Of a stretch of 64,000 bases of DNA, positions 24,472 to 36,200 are shown piece by piece; position 1 is the stretch's first letter; every line of letters begins with the position of its first letter. The DNA comes from Allacma fusca (Eukaryota > Arthropoda > Collembola > Symphypleona > Sminthuridae). The notes below the pieces were generated by a model that was given only the letters and a program-made list of their open reading frames with translations, did no database searches and was not told where the DNA came from. The stretch spans positions 9,610,001-9,674,000 of the forward strand of contig OX359249.1 in the NCBI GenBank assembly GCA_947179485.1. Direction: 5' to 3'. The position numbers and the translations under genes were made by a program.

Positions 24472-27400
24472 CTAAACTTTGATTTGGCCTATGTAATACC
24501 TAGCGTTTTTTACGCATCCTACTGAAGAATACAAATGCGCCAAATTATATAAAATATCCTTTCTTAGATCCAACTTATTCTCATCACCAAAAAAACTACG
24601 TTTTTGCTCTGAGCACAAAGGGCCCCCACCGTAAGCTTTAGTAACTGGTTGTTCATCTAATGCACGTAAGTAGAAAGATACAGCATCCTGATAGGCTCCC
24701 ATTAAATGTAAGGTTCTACCAACATTGTAATACATTTCTTGGCAGGAACCTCGATTAGTCATATAGTTTTGGAGGAACGCAATTATTTGAGAAGCTATCT
24801 GTGATCGTTTAGTTGCTGTTTTCTGATTTAATAATGTGAGAAAACAGGAGACAATCATCAATGAAATTAGAGGGTTATTCGGTGTTTTCGAGAAAACATA
24901 GAAGTATTGAGTAAGAGCTGTTTTACAGTTTCCACAGGAGAAATTATGATGGGCAGTTAAGAGCTTCAAGCCGACATCATCTGGTTGTCTCATCACTAGT
25001 CTATGTAAATGCCGACCGTATCTAACATAGTCATGTCGTTGAAGTGCTTTTGCTATTAGGTTTAAATCCATGACTGATTCAATACCTTGTACATTTAAAC
25101 TTTGAAATTTCACGTGTGGAGCGAGCAATTCTTGATCCAAATTTAGAATGGAGGCTAAGTACGCGTGATAACCGCAAGCTTTTTCCATTTTCGGATTCTG
25201 TCCAAAATTTTCCGAACTCCATGCAGTATAGGTAAATCTTTCAAGAAGGTCGTAACGTTCCATATCCAAACACACTTGACACGCATGTAAATATATTTGC
25301 CATTCAGCATCCGTAATGTCTGTTTTTTCTAAAAATGTTGGTCTTTTATCATATGGATGCTCATCTCGCTTCACTCGGTTTACTTGCACGGAATCATAAC
25401 GTTTGTCTGAATGAGTTGTTGTGGACACTCCTAAAAATAAAATGGTAATACGAATAAGATCACTCATGAATTTCTTCAACGGTATTTCATGTAATATTTA
25501 CAAAACAGCCATAGGGTATAAAACGAAATCTGAGTTATTAAAATCGTACCTAAAGTGTCTTCTTTACTTCGGAAAGTATGACAATGTCGAGACAGTAAAA
25601 ACAACGTTGTTTTCAGTAGCTCATGTGGGCGTTTTTGACGAATGTAAATTTTGCACTTCTCGGCAATTAAATGGTGATCGATGGTTTTCTCTTCCTCGTC
25701 TGTAAAGCATATCCCACGAGAAACAAAAATATTTTAATCAATAAATTGTTTCCGCATAAACCTAATAAGGAATAATTACCTTGATCAAGTGTTTGTAAAG
25801 CATCCTCTGACCTCCCTAACTTTTGTAAAATTAAAGCATAGTTTAATTTCGCCACGTTGTGATTAGGGACTAATTTTATGACCGTCTCATATGCATTGGC
25901 TGACTCCTCCAACTTGCCCAAACTGTACAGTGTTTCAGCGTGACGCAGAAAACACAGGGAAGCCTAGGCGCCATATCAATACGCAAAACTGATTATTAGA
26001 ACATTTTTTGTAATATTTTAATTATTCAGTATTACTAAAACATAAAGGCAGGTATATCTTCAAAGATAGCCGAATTAAATTTTCGTTTAGATACATACTT
26101 CCTTCATATTAGGAGATTTAACAATCAGGGAGGTCAGTTCTACGCTGGAAGCCCATCTCCCTTTAGCCATATATGCCTCTGCCACTTCAAGATACAAGTC
26201 TCCGAATTTATCGATTGGTTTTGCTAATACTTGCGGTACTAAGCTCTGAAAAAAAGAAAATCGATTGCACTAGCATCTAAAAATCAGTGTGCCAACATTA
26301 AAATTCAAAATATGCTTCTAAATACTATACCTTCGCCAAATCGTATGCTTCTAAATGGATAAGGGAAGTTATCAATTTAACTGTCAATTCGGCCGGAAAC
26401 TGTGGAGGTGTGGCTACAGAAGTTCTTTTGAACAATGCTTTCGACAATCCGGGGCGTGTTGCAAAGTCAGATTTTTCCAAGGGAGGCTTAAATTCAACTT
26501 TTGTATGCTTCTGTAAGAGTTGAATGGCTTCAACGTACTTTTTGAAGGATTTCATAAGTTCCAGGATTAGATTAACTTCTGCAATACACAAAATAACTAA
26601 TTTCGTTTCGATAGATGTAAAACGACACTCATTGTAGGTAGGGAGACAAAATTTAATTGACTTCTTTGCTACGTGAAAGTTCACTGAAAACCCAAATTAT
26701 CAAACCTATATTTGTTATATATTCAGAATAATCCCTGAAAGCTAGACACAGAACTTGATAGGCCTTTTCTTTATCTTTTTCTGCATAATGAAGCTGTGCA
26801 ATTTTTCTGTATGCTTGAACACACGCCTTTCCATCCTTGGGTAAAGCTGAAAACAAACAATTTGTCAACATCAACTTCCTACAACAAGCAAAATCTAAAG
26901 TAGTGGACAATTAGACTGCCGTAATAAATGAATACAAACCATGGATTAGGCGGTGATATCCTTTGATGGCCCCCGCGGTATCATTTGCTAACTTCATTAG
27001 CTCACATCTTCTATAGTACAATTCCGGAACCCCAGGATTTACAGAAAGAGCTAAACGCACAGTAAATTCCTTATTAAAAATACTTGTATATTTTCACAAG
27101 CATTTATCACATAACAATAAAAATGCAAAAAATAATTACAATGAGTGTAGCAAGAAATAGCTTGTTGAACATTTCCCTGCCCTAGGGACCATTCAGCTAG
27201 TCTAGGCCACTCTTTACAATGCTTTGGATCTAAAAATGCTCCAATCATTCCAAATCTAAGGGCTCGATCATTCTCATTCAAATCCCAGTATATTAAAGAC
27301 AGTAATGCGTAAGGATCCGTAATAGTGGGCTCTAAAAGTTAAAAAAAAAACATTAACTTTCCACAGTACGCACTTAAAACCTCAAGCTCTTTTTCAAATT

Positions 27401-28165
27401 TTCTCACGCTCTTTGATGATCTCCTGACAAATCCCAATAGCACTTTTAAGTTCTCCCCGGACATACCGCAAATGAGCTTCACCCATCATTCCTTGCACTG
27501 TCGGAGACATTTTTCGACGTCGACGAAGCGTAAAACTCGACACCTGCTCTCCAGTACTGTAGAAATCTGCCGTATATTTCGGTCGCTGTTCCCAAGTCGA
27601 TTCCGGAGGAAGCATAGAAGTATCAAAACCAAATCCTACTTTTCCCTGAGTCTGAGCAGGCTTTGCTCTTTCCGCTACTTTCTTCGGCACTGGCCTCGCT
27701 GGCTTGACTACTTCCGGTAAATTCTTTGAGCACCCTGGCACAGTGTCATCCAGCACACTACCCTTCTCCGGCGTCTCTTTGAAGCCTTCCAGGGCCGCCG
27801 TCAGGTCCGCCAATGTATAGGAGCCTAATAAATACAAACATTACATTGTTTCAAAATTCTTCCTTCTTCTGAATCCCACCTCATCCTCCGCCCCTCCAAA
27901 TACTCCCGTTACCTTCTAAGTAATAATTCGTAGCCACACGGATCCGGTCATTATTCTCCGACTCCGAGGCGTCTTTCTCCTCATCTTCAATGTCCACACC
28001 TTCCTCCTCCTCTTCAGATCCTAAGTACGAGCTTGAGTCCGAGTATTCTTCCAAGGGTTGTAGCTCTTCTATTGTAGCGTCCTCCATTTCTGGATCAGAC
28101 ATTATTCCCTCCAGGTCTGTTGAGTTGACAACAACCACAGCGGATCTGGGCTCCTGGGAATCCAT
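24472..28165 (-). CDS. GTF3C3: General transcription factor 3C polypeptide 3 (TFIIIC TPR subunit)
   Basis: TFIIIC102/tau131 homologue, the TPR scaffold of TFIIIC that bridges promoter-bound TFIIIC and TFIIIB for RNA polymerase III transcription of tRNA and 5S genes. Ten exons: 28165-27913, 27824-27408, 27331-27140, 27050-26940, 26846-26706, 26578-26331, 26245-26099, 25963-25780, 25699-25550, 25430-24472. All are GT-AG and keep frame: 2802 nt, 933 aa, versus about 886 aa in human. The N-terminus is strongly acidic and Ser-rich (DEEKDASESEN and an EEEEE run), as in other members. Signature blocks: QGMMGEAHLRYVRGELKSAI opens the first TPR set, then LGQGNVQQAISCYTH, LRHAETLYSLGKLEESANAY, and the C-terminal NFSCGNCKTALTQYF, GSCQEMYYNVGRTLHLMG and DLRKDILYNLAHLYSS. 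No disabling change is seen. The ATG at 28165 is the first ATG of the frame. Confidence 0.95.
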
Positions 28166-28841
28166 TATTCTGTAACAACAGTATCATATTATTCCATTAA
28201 ACGCTTGACAATACTACAACCCAATTAAATATAGCGACATATATACAATTAATAATTATCTTTTAAATGTCCATTGACAGTACTTTACTATTACTCTCCA
28301 GTATATATAAATATTACAGTTTTGCATATAACTCAAAAATAAAAAACTAATGATTTGTTCCGTGACATCCCGTACCTTTCTGCAATTTACACTTCCACTT
28401 GTTTAAATATTCATTCAAGTCAAACACAATGGGAACTTTTTCAAATCATTTTTTATTCCATTTAAATTCACTACATGTGTTGTTATTTATCCGTCTCTGT
28501 ATTATATGGAAGTCACTAATACTCCGCAGTATTCCCGGTCTGAAATCATAACCAATACCGAAATACATTGGTTGACTGTTTCTACCTTGCCATAGAAATG
28601 ATTCGTTTAATTTCATGTTCAGCACTCACTCAATGGTAAGTCCTCACACATTTGATCCTTTTTTGGATGACCTTCATCCGAGCTCAAAAATTGAATGAAG
28701 GAGGTAAAGTCCTCATGTGATTTAGTTAAGGGCCAATGCTGTCCTGCTTAGCTGAGTACTCTATTCAGTGCTTAGTAGTATGTCAGTAGACTGCGGAACT
28801 CATGGGGTACTCTGAGACTTGACTAACAGCATGAGTACCGT
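28166..28841. other. GTF3C3 upstream region
   Basis: About 680 bp between the GTF3C3 start codon and the transposon stack; the promoter is presumably here. No TATA box or other element could be assigned with confidence. Confidence 0.45.
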
Positions 28842-28844
28842 TTA

Positions 28845-29805
28845 AGCCAGGGCCACACATAGAACTTCAACCAGAAGTTTGAAGGTTTGTTTTCCGGCGC
28901 TGGGACTGAGTGCGTCTCAAAGGCACTAATGAGCGCCACAAGACTGCGTGTTCATACCAGAGATGCGCAAAAGAAATAGCCTTCCTTCAAGCCTTCGAAG
29001 GCGAAAATTCAGTAAAAATTTCCCCTTCAACATATCCTAGAATGAAGCCCTCTAAAAAATCTGCCTTCCTTCACCCTTCCTTCCAAAATATTTACACTCG
29101 TTTTTGCCTTCAGCCTTCTTTTTAAAAATAGCCTTCCTTCAATTTTAAACTACAACCCGCTTAAAAACTTTTTGCACCAGCAGGATTCAGTGCAGTGAAG
29201 AGAGCGGGCGCACATTGTCAGTTGTGAGTTCACGAATTGGCTGCATTGTTGCGCGAGCAGCAAAATGTCGTTTCATATGCTATACTTACACGTTATAGAT
29301 ATGTCGTGTACCTGGAAGCCTTCACGGCCTTAGAGGGCTAATATTTAGGAAGCCTTCCTTCACAATCCTTCATTGCTAGTTTTTGTGAAGGCTTCCTTCA
29401 GCCTTCAGAAAAAAGTATCCCCATCCTTCCATTCCTTCTGCAACGTTAAGAATGTTACCTTTCCGCCTTCAAGGAAGCCTTCTTGGAAGGCTAGCCTTCG
29501 AAGGCTGCGCATCTCTGGTTCATACACAACAGCAACGAGCAGCCCTGACTGCACTCAAACGCGCAATAAAGCTTTGTTTTACAAAGCTTTGTTTTTCTAT
29601 CCAGCGCGGTTATAATTTCCTGCATCATGTTTCTGTTCCGTTCTAGTGTGAACGACATAGCTGCAGTCTCGGCAGCTTCCATTTATGTAGCTTCATCTAC
29701 AGGCAAAAAGGATGCTTGCTGCTGTTCAGTGGGAACACGATTCCATATGAAGCGGACAAAAACTTGCCGCAACGTCCCAAAAAAGTTCTATATGTGGCCC
29801 CGGCT
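28845..29805. mobile_element. PIF/Harbinger-type MITE, split by a hAT MITE
   Basis: Inverted ends AGCCAGGGCCACACATAGAA (left) and AGCCGGGGCCACATATAGAA (reverse complement of right) are flanked on both sides by TTA (28842-28844, 29806-29808), the 3-bp TWA target used by PIF/Harbinger. The GGGCC...CACATAG end also fits that superfamily. Without the inserted hAT element (28958-29517 plus one 8-bp duplication) it is about 393 bp and non-coding. Confidence 0.8.
28958..29517. mobile_element. hAT-type MITE with GCCTTCGAAGGC oligomers
   Basis: TIR CAGAGATGCGCA at both ends, flanked by a perfect 8-bp duplication GTTCATAC (28950-28957 and 29518-29525), diagnostic of hAT. It is 560 bp long and non-coding. 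Both subterminal regions are packed with CCTTCCTTCA and GCCTTCGAAGGC words. It is inserted in the Harbinger MITE and is therefore younger. Confidence 0.88.
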
Positions 29806-29874
29806 TTATTTAATTCAATTCTTAATAATGTCGCTAGTTGTTATCCATCACATTATATTTCGGCTACTACTGTC

Positions 29875-31877
29875 CAGAGCTATGCAGTATTTTCAAACAT
29901 AGTATTTCAAAATACATATTTTCAGACCACGAAGTATTTTGTATTTCGTATTTTAAAGTTAGCAATAAGTGGGCAAGTATTTTGTATTTCGTATTTTAAA
30001 GTTAGCAATCAGTGGGCACGTATTTTGTATTTCGTATTTTAAAGTTAGCAATCAGTGGGTAAGTATTTTGTATTTTAAAGGCATGTAAGTACAAAAGTAT
30101 TTAGTATTTACTTACTCTCAATGCCGCTAAGCATGAGATCGGTTCGGATAAAACATAAATCCGAACCGTAACCGAACCGAACCGAAGTTTTCGGTTAATT
30201 TTTTATTCAAATCCGAACCGAACCGTTTTGTTCGGATAAAAAAATACTCGTATCCGAAACCGAGCCGCCAAACATCGGTTCGGATGATTTTTATAACCGA
30301 ACCGTTTGTCGGTTATCCGAATAACCGAAACATTGTTGCACATTTTACCAATGAAAACTTCATTCGAAACAGATACATTTAATGATTTTTTTTCAAAATC
30401 TTTGTTTTAATAAAAATGTTTAAACTTAAAGCAATTATGTATTAAACTAATTTTTATCAAATTCTACCTATTATTTTATTTCAAATGACAACTAAAAATC
30501 TAAGGACTAAACCTCCAGTAAGACCAAAATGTTCCCAAAACTCAAAGGCTCATTTTCCCCTGTAGTTTCTACTTTTATTATGGAGTCGGAGGTTTCCATT
30601 GATGACATATTAGTTGTAGTAATTAAGGCACTTATTTAATTTAAGCTAAAAATTAAATAGTGGTGTGAGAAATAATTGCGATGTGATGAACAATTGTATG
30701 ACTGCCCGTGGTCCATGCGATGTGCTTTCTAAATATATTGCAGATACATAATGAAACAATCGTTTGTCGCGAGAAATTCATGCTACACTCGTTCTCACTT
30801 ACGATTTGCTAAAAATTTTAGAAAAAAGTTCAAAATCGGTTATCCGTCGGTTTAACCGAGCGGATACATTCACTTGATCCGAACCGAACGGATAAATTCA
30901 TACTTAAAACCGAACCGACCCGAAACCGATATCCGGTTAGGCATTGACGTATCCGAACCGTTCGGTTATTTCAATTCGGTTACGAATCTTCGATCCGAAC
31001 CGTCGGTTTCGGTTAACCGTTGGTCGGATAACCGCGTTAAACCGAACCGATCTCATGCTTAGTCAATGCCATGTAAAATGTATTTCAAATAAAGTATTTA
31101 GCTCAAAATACTTTTCATTAGCATGATGATGACTTTGTCATTGTATGTAGTTTGTATGATATCAATATCTGTGAGAATTCCATTTTAGCAATGGAATAAC
31201 ATACGCTGGAATGAATCCTTCTTATTACATCAAACGTGTTTACTTCCTCGATATTATATGTCGTCGCTGAAGAAGTAAAATGGTCTACGCCTGCATACTT
31301 TTGTACAGCACTTAGACCATTTTGTCTCTTCAGCAACGATATTTAAGATACCCCGAAGGCCGACTCAATTTGATTTTAAGATACTAACTCCTTTTGTATA
31401 ATAATTATTCCGAAAATACGTTTAATTATCAAGAAAGTATCATATTAAGCTACATTACTTCATAAACAGTCAAATTAGGTGATTTTCGGTAGTCTAACAA
31501 TTTGTATTATTAATGTAATTATAATGGATTGACCTATTCGGCAACAGTTTAACAATTTGTTACTTTACATGTCTTTTATGTAGTCCTTGAAGTTATTAGC
31601 CATCTGATGGTGTTTTAAGAGGTTACTTATTAAAGATGTTTGTTTTAGAAGCTGAAAAGAGTGAGCATTATTTGGGGTATTTTAAGAAAAGTATTGTATT
31701 TAAAATACATTATTTTGTATTTGAGTATTTTAAATTACCTACCATGTATTGTGTTTTCATTTTAGTACTACATATATACTGAGGTATTTTACTATGTATT
31801 TAGTATTTGCCGTACTTTAAGTCAGGTGTTTTATTTTGTATTTTGTCATCGACGACCAAGTATTATGCATAGCTCTG
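29875..31877. mobile_element. hAT-type MITE with GTATTTTGTATTT oligomers, split by another hAT MITE
   Basis: TIR CAGAGCTATGCA at both ends with a perfect 8-bp duplication CTACTGTC (29867-29874 and 31878-31885). Subterminal arrays of GTATTTTGTATTTCGTATTT and TAAAGTTAGCAATCAGTGGG lie on the left, and AT-rich TATTTTGTATTTGAGTATTT words on the right. Without the nested element (30126-31062) it is about 1.06 kb. No transposase is seen. Confidence 0.88.
30126..31062. mobile_element. Nested hAT-type MITE with AACCGAACCG oligomers
   Basis: TIR CTAAGCATGAGATCGGTTCG at both ends, perfect 8-bp duplication TCAATGCC (30118-30125 and 31063-31070). It is 937 bp and non-coding. Dense GGTTCGGATAA/AACCGAACCG words lie within 200 bp of each end, and the middle is unremarkable AT-rich sequence. 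It is inserted in the previous element and is therefore younger. Confidence 0.9.
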
Positions 31878-31885
31878 CTACTGTC

Positions 31886-33437
31886 CTACAGTGCTATACG
31901 CAACCCATGGGGTCGTTTCCGAATTGTGGTCAGTCAAGGTGAGAGGCGTAGTAAGGGCATGTTAAGTATGAATTGGGTAGCGGTAACAACTCAACTGAGT
32001 GCGTTACTGTTCGAACTTCTGAAAACAATTGAAATAAAAATTCCAAATACAGGCTGACCTGCTCCTTGATCGCTATAAAATAACATACAATTTTTCTAAA
32101 TTCTATAAATTGATGTCAACAGGGCTTTGTGATCTTTTATCGTGCATATGTAAATACACACACGTAAGTACTATTGATACTAACATAATTTTGTGGGGAT
32201 TTGTTCCTGGTTGAATACTTATGGTAGTAGTTTTTCCGAATGAATTTAACGAACAGCTAACTTATTGTCACAAATGCAATGAAGTAACATTAGGTCAATA
32301 CGTTCAGGTTAAGTACCTGTAGAAAGCTTTCCACGGGCTTTGATTTTGAGGTTTGTACCAGCATCGTGACAGCAGGCGGGGCACAACCCACCTGTCCTTA
32401 ATTGGCAAAGTGAATCTAGATCTTGACCCGACAGTACATGTATTTTTACGCTCACGAGAACACTACGTTTATACACAAGGGACATATTTTTGAATGTCAA
32501 TTTTTTTTATTGATTAATTCTTTATTCAGGATTCTTTTAGTGTATATGTATTTAACATTTGAATTTCTATTACATATCTATTACATGTCATTATTCATAG
32601 CGAGACCCCATACGTTCTAACACACATTTAGTTTCATACTTACTTCACAATAAAGGTGTAGCACCAAGGTTACATAACCAGAGGACGCACCAATAGAGTA
32701 CTATTCTTTCGCATTTAATTCCAGTTTATTCCCGAGCAGCCTTCGGGATCCTTATATAACTAAAAATAATAATATTTTGCTAAATAGAAACATGTGTGAC
32801 TACAATAGATTTAGTATTATTATCAAAATTCCCTTGTAATAAACATTTCCTCTATAGACGCACGAATAAGTCCAGATGCTTCCATTTACAAATTATTATT
32901 TTTCTTCTTAGCAGAGCATCCCTGTCTAAGAGATTTTCAAAATGGTATCGTATATGAGAAAGAGGGCGTTGCAAAAGTGGGGTGCTAAAATGCAAAATCG
33001 ACCAGAATAAATAATATTTATTATATAAGAAATTTATGCAGGGAATGGAAGACAGACGAAATAATAGCATGACAGGGTTTAGCCAGAGGACACTCTCCAC
33101 TGATGTGCTGCTGGAAATAGTGAGAGACCCATCACAGACAGGGGCTGGTCTACTCAAGAACGGGTGCACCCTGGAATGCACTGCAGCCGTGTGTGTACGT
33201 TCATTTAAGGCATAGTCACATATACTGAACGTGATGTCCTATTTGGAATTTGGAGTGGTGTCTGTTTCCTATGAACGAGTCTCACGCATATTGGATCAGT
33301 TAGTTGTAGCTCCATTGGATTCACTCGCTATCCACTCTGAACGGCAGCACCCGACGGGTTGTTTGAAAAATTCCAAAATTTAACAATTAAAAGTTGAATA
33401 CCTGCTTGGTGAGGGTGAGGATTTCTAAACATTCAGT
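31886..33437. other. 1.5-kb spacer upstream of the COX7B-like gene
   Basis: Contains a 109-codon minus frame at 32852-33181 without family likeness. The promoter of the next gene should be at its right end. Confidence 0.5.
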
Positions 33438-34551
33438 ATGAACTCCAGGCCACTTATTTCCGCTGCCAGGCGATTCATTGCCCCCAGGACCGTGGTCGCC
33501 AGTTCGGGTAAGAACTTTACATCCACTAAAAATGGCGGTGTGAAATACTATTTTTAATCTGAGGTGTGAATTTATATCCAGTGGAATTATTTTTAATGTC
33601 CTCTCCGGATTGCGTAATTAAAACCTAAAACCTCTGCAGCTTATTTTAATGAAGAGAGCTACCATGAGATATGAAAAATTTGGGCTTCAAAAATTAGTGT
33701 AATTATATTTAAAAGGGTTCTGTAACCTTGGTGGTATTGATATGTGAATCCGGTATTGGGTAGTGGAAGATTGAGCAGAGTTTGAGGGTGTAGATGGATA
33801 ATTAGCAAGCTAGTTTTTAATGAGTTCAAGATGATTGAGATGCAAAATTGTAGGTATAAGAGAAAGGTGGACAGGGTGAGCTTTATTAATGTTTCTGAAT
33901 TTTTTTACAGCCCGAATGATGTCAGGTCACGGACATCATGCTGTTCCCCATGAACTCAGGCCAGTCCATTTGGATGAACTTCCCGTTCCGGAAGGGTCAT
34001 GGCAGACTTACCACGACCAGCAGAATCTGAAATTTAACATCCATTTGCTTGTTGGAGTAGGATTCGCCATCTTCACTTACGTGGCTGTAAGTTTTATTTA
34101 GGAATATTGCAGGGATTTAGATTTGGATTTAAGTGTGAATGTGTGCAAAATTGTGGATAAAATTTGAGAATAGATCTTTTTGCTCTTTTTTCGAATTGTC
34201 TTTTTTACTGTTAAATGTTACGATTCTGTTCGATTCTTCACACAAGGGCAATTCCTGTTTGTAGATTTGAAGTTAAAGGGAAAGGATTGCGTAATTTTGT
34301 AGGGTTATCTCTAATTTTGTAACGGTGTATATCGGCGTAACCCTATTTTGATGAAAATCTGACTGGTTTTTTGTAAATTACCTTAGTATGTTTAATTGTT
34401 CTGCTTTAGTAGTAATGGATCATTATTGTAGTACATTTATGGAAATATTTGTTGATAATTGTTTCATTATTGTGTCTTCTAGATCCAACAGTCTGGAGTC
34501 ATGACATGGAACGCTTCCATTCCTAAATTGCCAGAGGAAGGAAGTAAATAA
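33438..34551 (+). CDS. Small mitochondrial inner-membrane protein, COX7B-like
   Basis: Three exons, 33438-33507, 33911-34086 and 34483-34551, all GT-AG and in frame; 315 nt, 104 aa. The N-terminus (MNSRPLISAARRFIAPRTVV) is basic, acid-free and amphipathic, as in a mitochondrial presequence. After a His-rich MSGHGHHAVPHE and an acidic/proline stretch, QTYHDQQNLKFNIHLLVGVG leads into a single membrane segment ending FAIFTYVA, then IQQSGVMTWNASIPKLP. The order FHDKYGN, membrane helix, FxxxTYVATQVGIEWNLSP is seen in vertebrate cytochrome c oxidase subunit 7B, so I infer a respiratory-chain (complex IV) accessory subunit. A different small OXPHOS subunit is possible. An AATAAA follows at 34584. 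Gene structure is firmer than the function. Confidence 0.7.
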
Positions 34552-34583
34552 ATTGTGTTATTACCGATGCTAACCTAGTTGAA

Positions 34584-34589
34584 AATAAA
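34584..34589 (+). terminator. AATAAA poly(A) signal of the COX7B-like gene
   Basis: Canonical AATAAA 33 bp after the stop codon. Confidence 0.7.
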
Positions 34590-35196
34590 CAGTTCCAGTA
34601 ACTGTGTAGTTACTAAATATTGATTTTGCAGTTTCGCAGCAATATACGTGAAATCAGTAACCTTTGCCGAGCTGTCTCAATAGTAAATTTATGAATAAAT
34701 ATCGTGCTATAACTTATTTGAAATTAGTGCAATGAATTATTACATATGTGTCATCTGTTTTGGTCACGTATCAATATATTTATGAAATACCGAGGTAATA
34801 TAGATGAGTTTCATAGGTGTCTCATTTGCTATATCATGTATGCCCTTCCTTACTTATTTTTAAAATTTGAAACAGAATTTATGCTACTACCTATTTTCTT
34901 TTACTGTGAAAGTATGATTAGCAGGTAGTTGACTTTGTAAAATTCATGTGAAAATGTTTTCAGTGCAACCGTAATTTAGATTTAGTTTTGAAATTACGGA
35001 AACCGATTAATTAAGTGCTAGTCAGGAAATGGATTATATACATATAGTCAGGGACAGGTCTGCAGTTCGTAATTTGCTACGTGTGTATTCATACTATCAT
35101 ATACTACGTGTATAAACTTAGTTACCTCTGATCTCAAAAAAAAATTCGACAAAGGTACTATAAATTGTGGTTGTGAAATACATGGTTTTTTTGTTA

Positions 35197-36200
35197 CATT
35201 AAAAGTCCGTTATAAGGGATTAGCTTATAAGGAATGCAGCTCGTTGTAAGGGATGCATTTTGTTGGTCCCACCAGAAGCTCCACATTAGACATGTTCATG
35301 CCGTTCCTGTTTAAAATACCGTAATTACCGTTACCGTAAAGTGGAAAAACGCCGGTAATATTTTTAACGTACGGTATCGTAAATTAATCCGATTATGGTT
35401 AAAAACACGAATATAAGCTGATTTTTATGGTATGTGGGTAAAGCTATGAAGTAAAAAATCCGACGTCAGTTATTCAACAATCAGTTTAGCGTCTTTGATG
35501 TCAATTAATGTGAGAGTATTAAATGTGCAGAAATTGCTTATAAAATAAGCTAGTTTGAAAAAAATCAAATTTCCTTTTTTACATTCATATGAAAAATATG
35601 AAAATCATAAAATATAGAAAACGATACCGAATTCTTCGACCTATCTTCTAGTAATTTTTCCTAAGCTAAATCTTTACCGAATTCGGTCGTACTTATATTA
35701 ATTTAGGAAGTGACTTCCCATCTCTTTCTGCGGTTGCGTGCCATCATGCCGTCAGACCGACTCAAAAAATGACTCCAAACACTTGAATTACTAGACGCCC
35801 GACTTGGTTTAGATTCTAAATAATCAGTTCGATGACGTTTTTTCCATATTGACACTACACACAATCTTTATTGTCGAACGAATTCCTTTCATTTTTGAGT
35901 TTAACTCTTTTTAATGAAAATTCGAGTATGTAACACCACAATTTTATGAGCCTTCCGCTAGACTGACGATATCGTATGGAGTTACGATATCGCTTCAAAA
36001 ACCCGAGAATTATCGTACCTAAACCGTACCTAAATTTTTTACGGTAATTACGGTATTACCGTACTACGATACCGTAGTTGACATGTCTACTCCACATATG
36101 AAGTATAAAATACACTATGTAATCGTATGTGATTTTATTTATAAGGGACGAAATAAACCCCTTATATATAATATGAATCCCTTATAACGGTATTTTACTG
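35197..36200. mobile_element. Tigger/pogo-like MITE, split by a hAT MITE
   Basis: The left end reads CATTAAAAGTCCGTTATAAG and the reverse complement of the right end reads CAGTAAAATACCGTTATAAG, both continuing GGATT. CAGTAAAA...CGTTATAA is typical of pogo/Tigger termini, which target TA. TA precedes the left end, but the right flank is TG, so the duplication is imperfect. Outside the nested hAT element only about 190 bp remain, all non-coding. Confidence 0.6.
35287..36089. mobile_element. Nested hAT-type MITE with TACCGTAATTACCG oligomers
   Basis: TIR TAGACATGT at both ends with a perfect 8-bp duplication CTCCACAT (35279-35286 and 36090-36097). It is 803 bp and non-coding. Subterminal words ACCGTAATTACCGTTACCGT on the left and GGTAATTACGGTATTACCGT on the right are inverted copies of each other. 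Confidence 0.87.
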
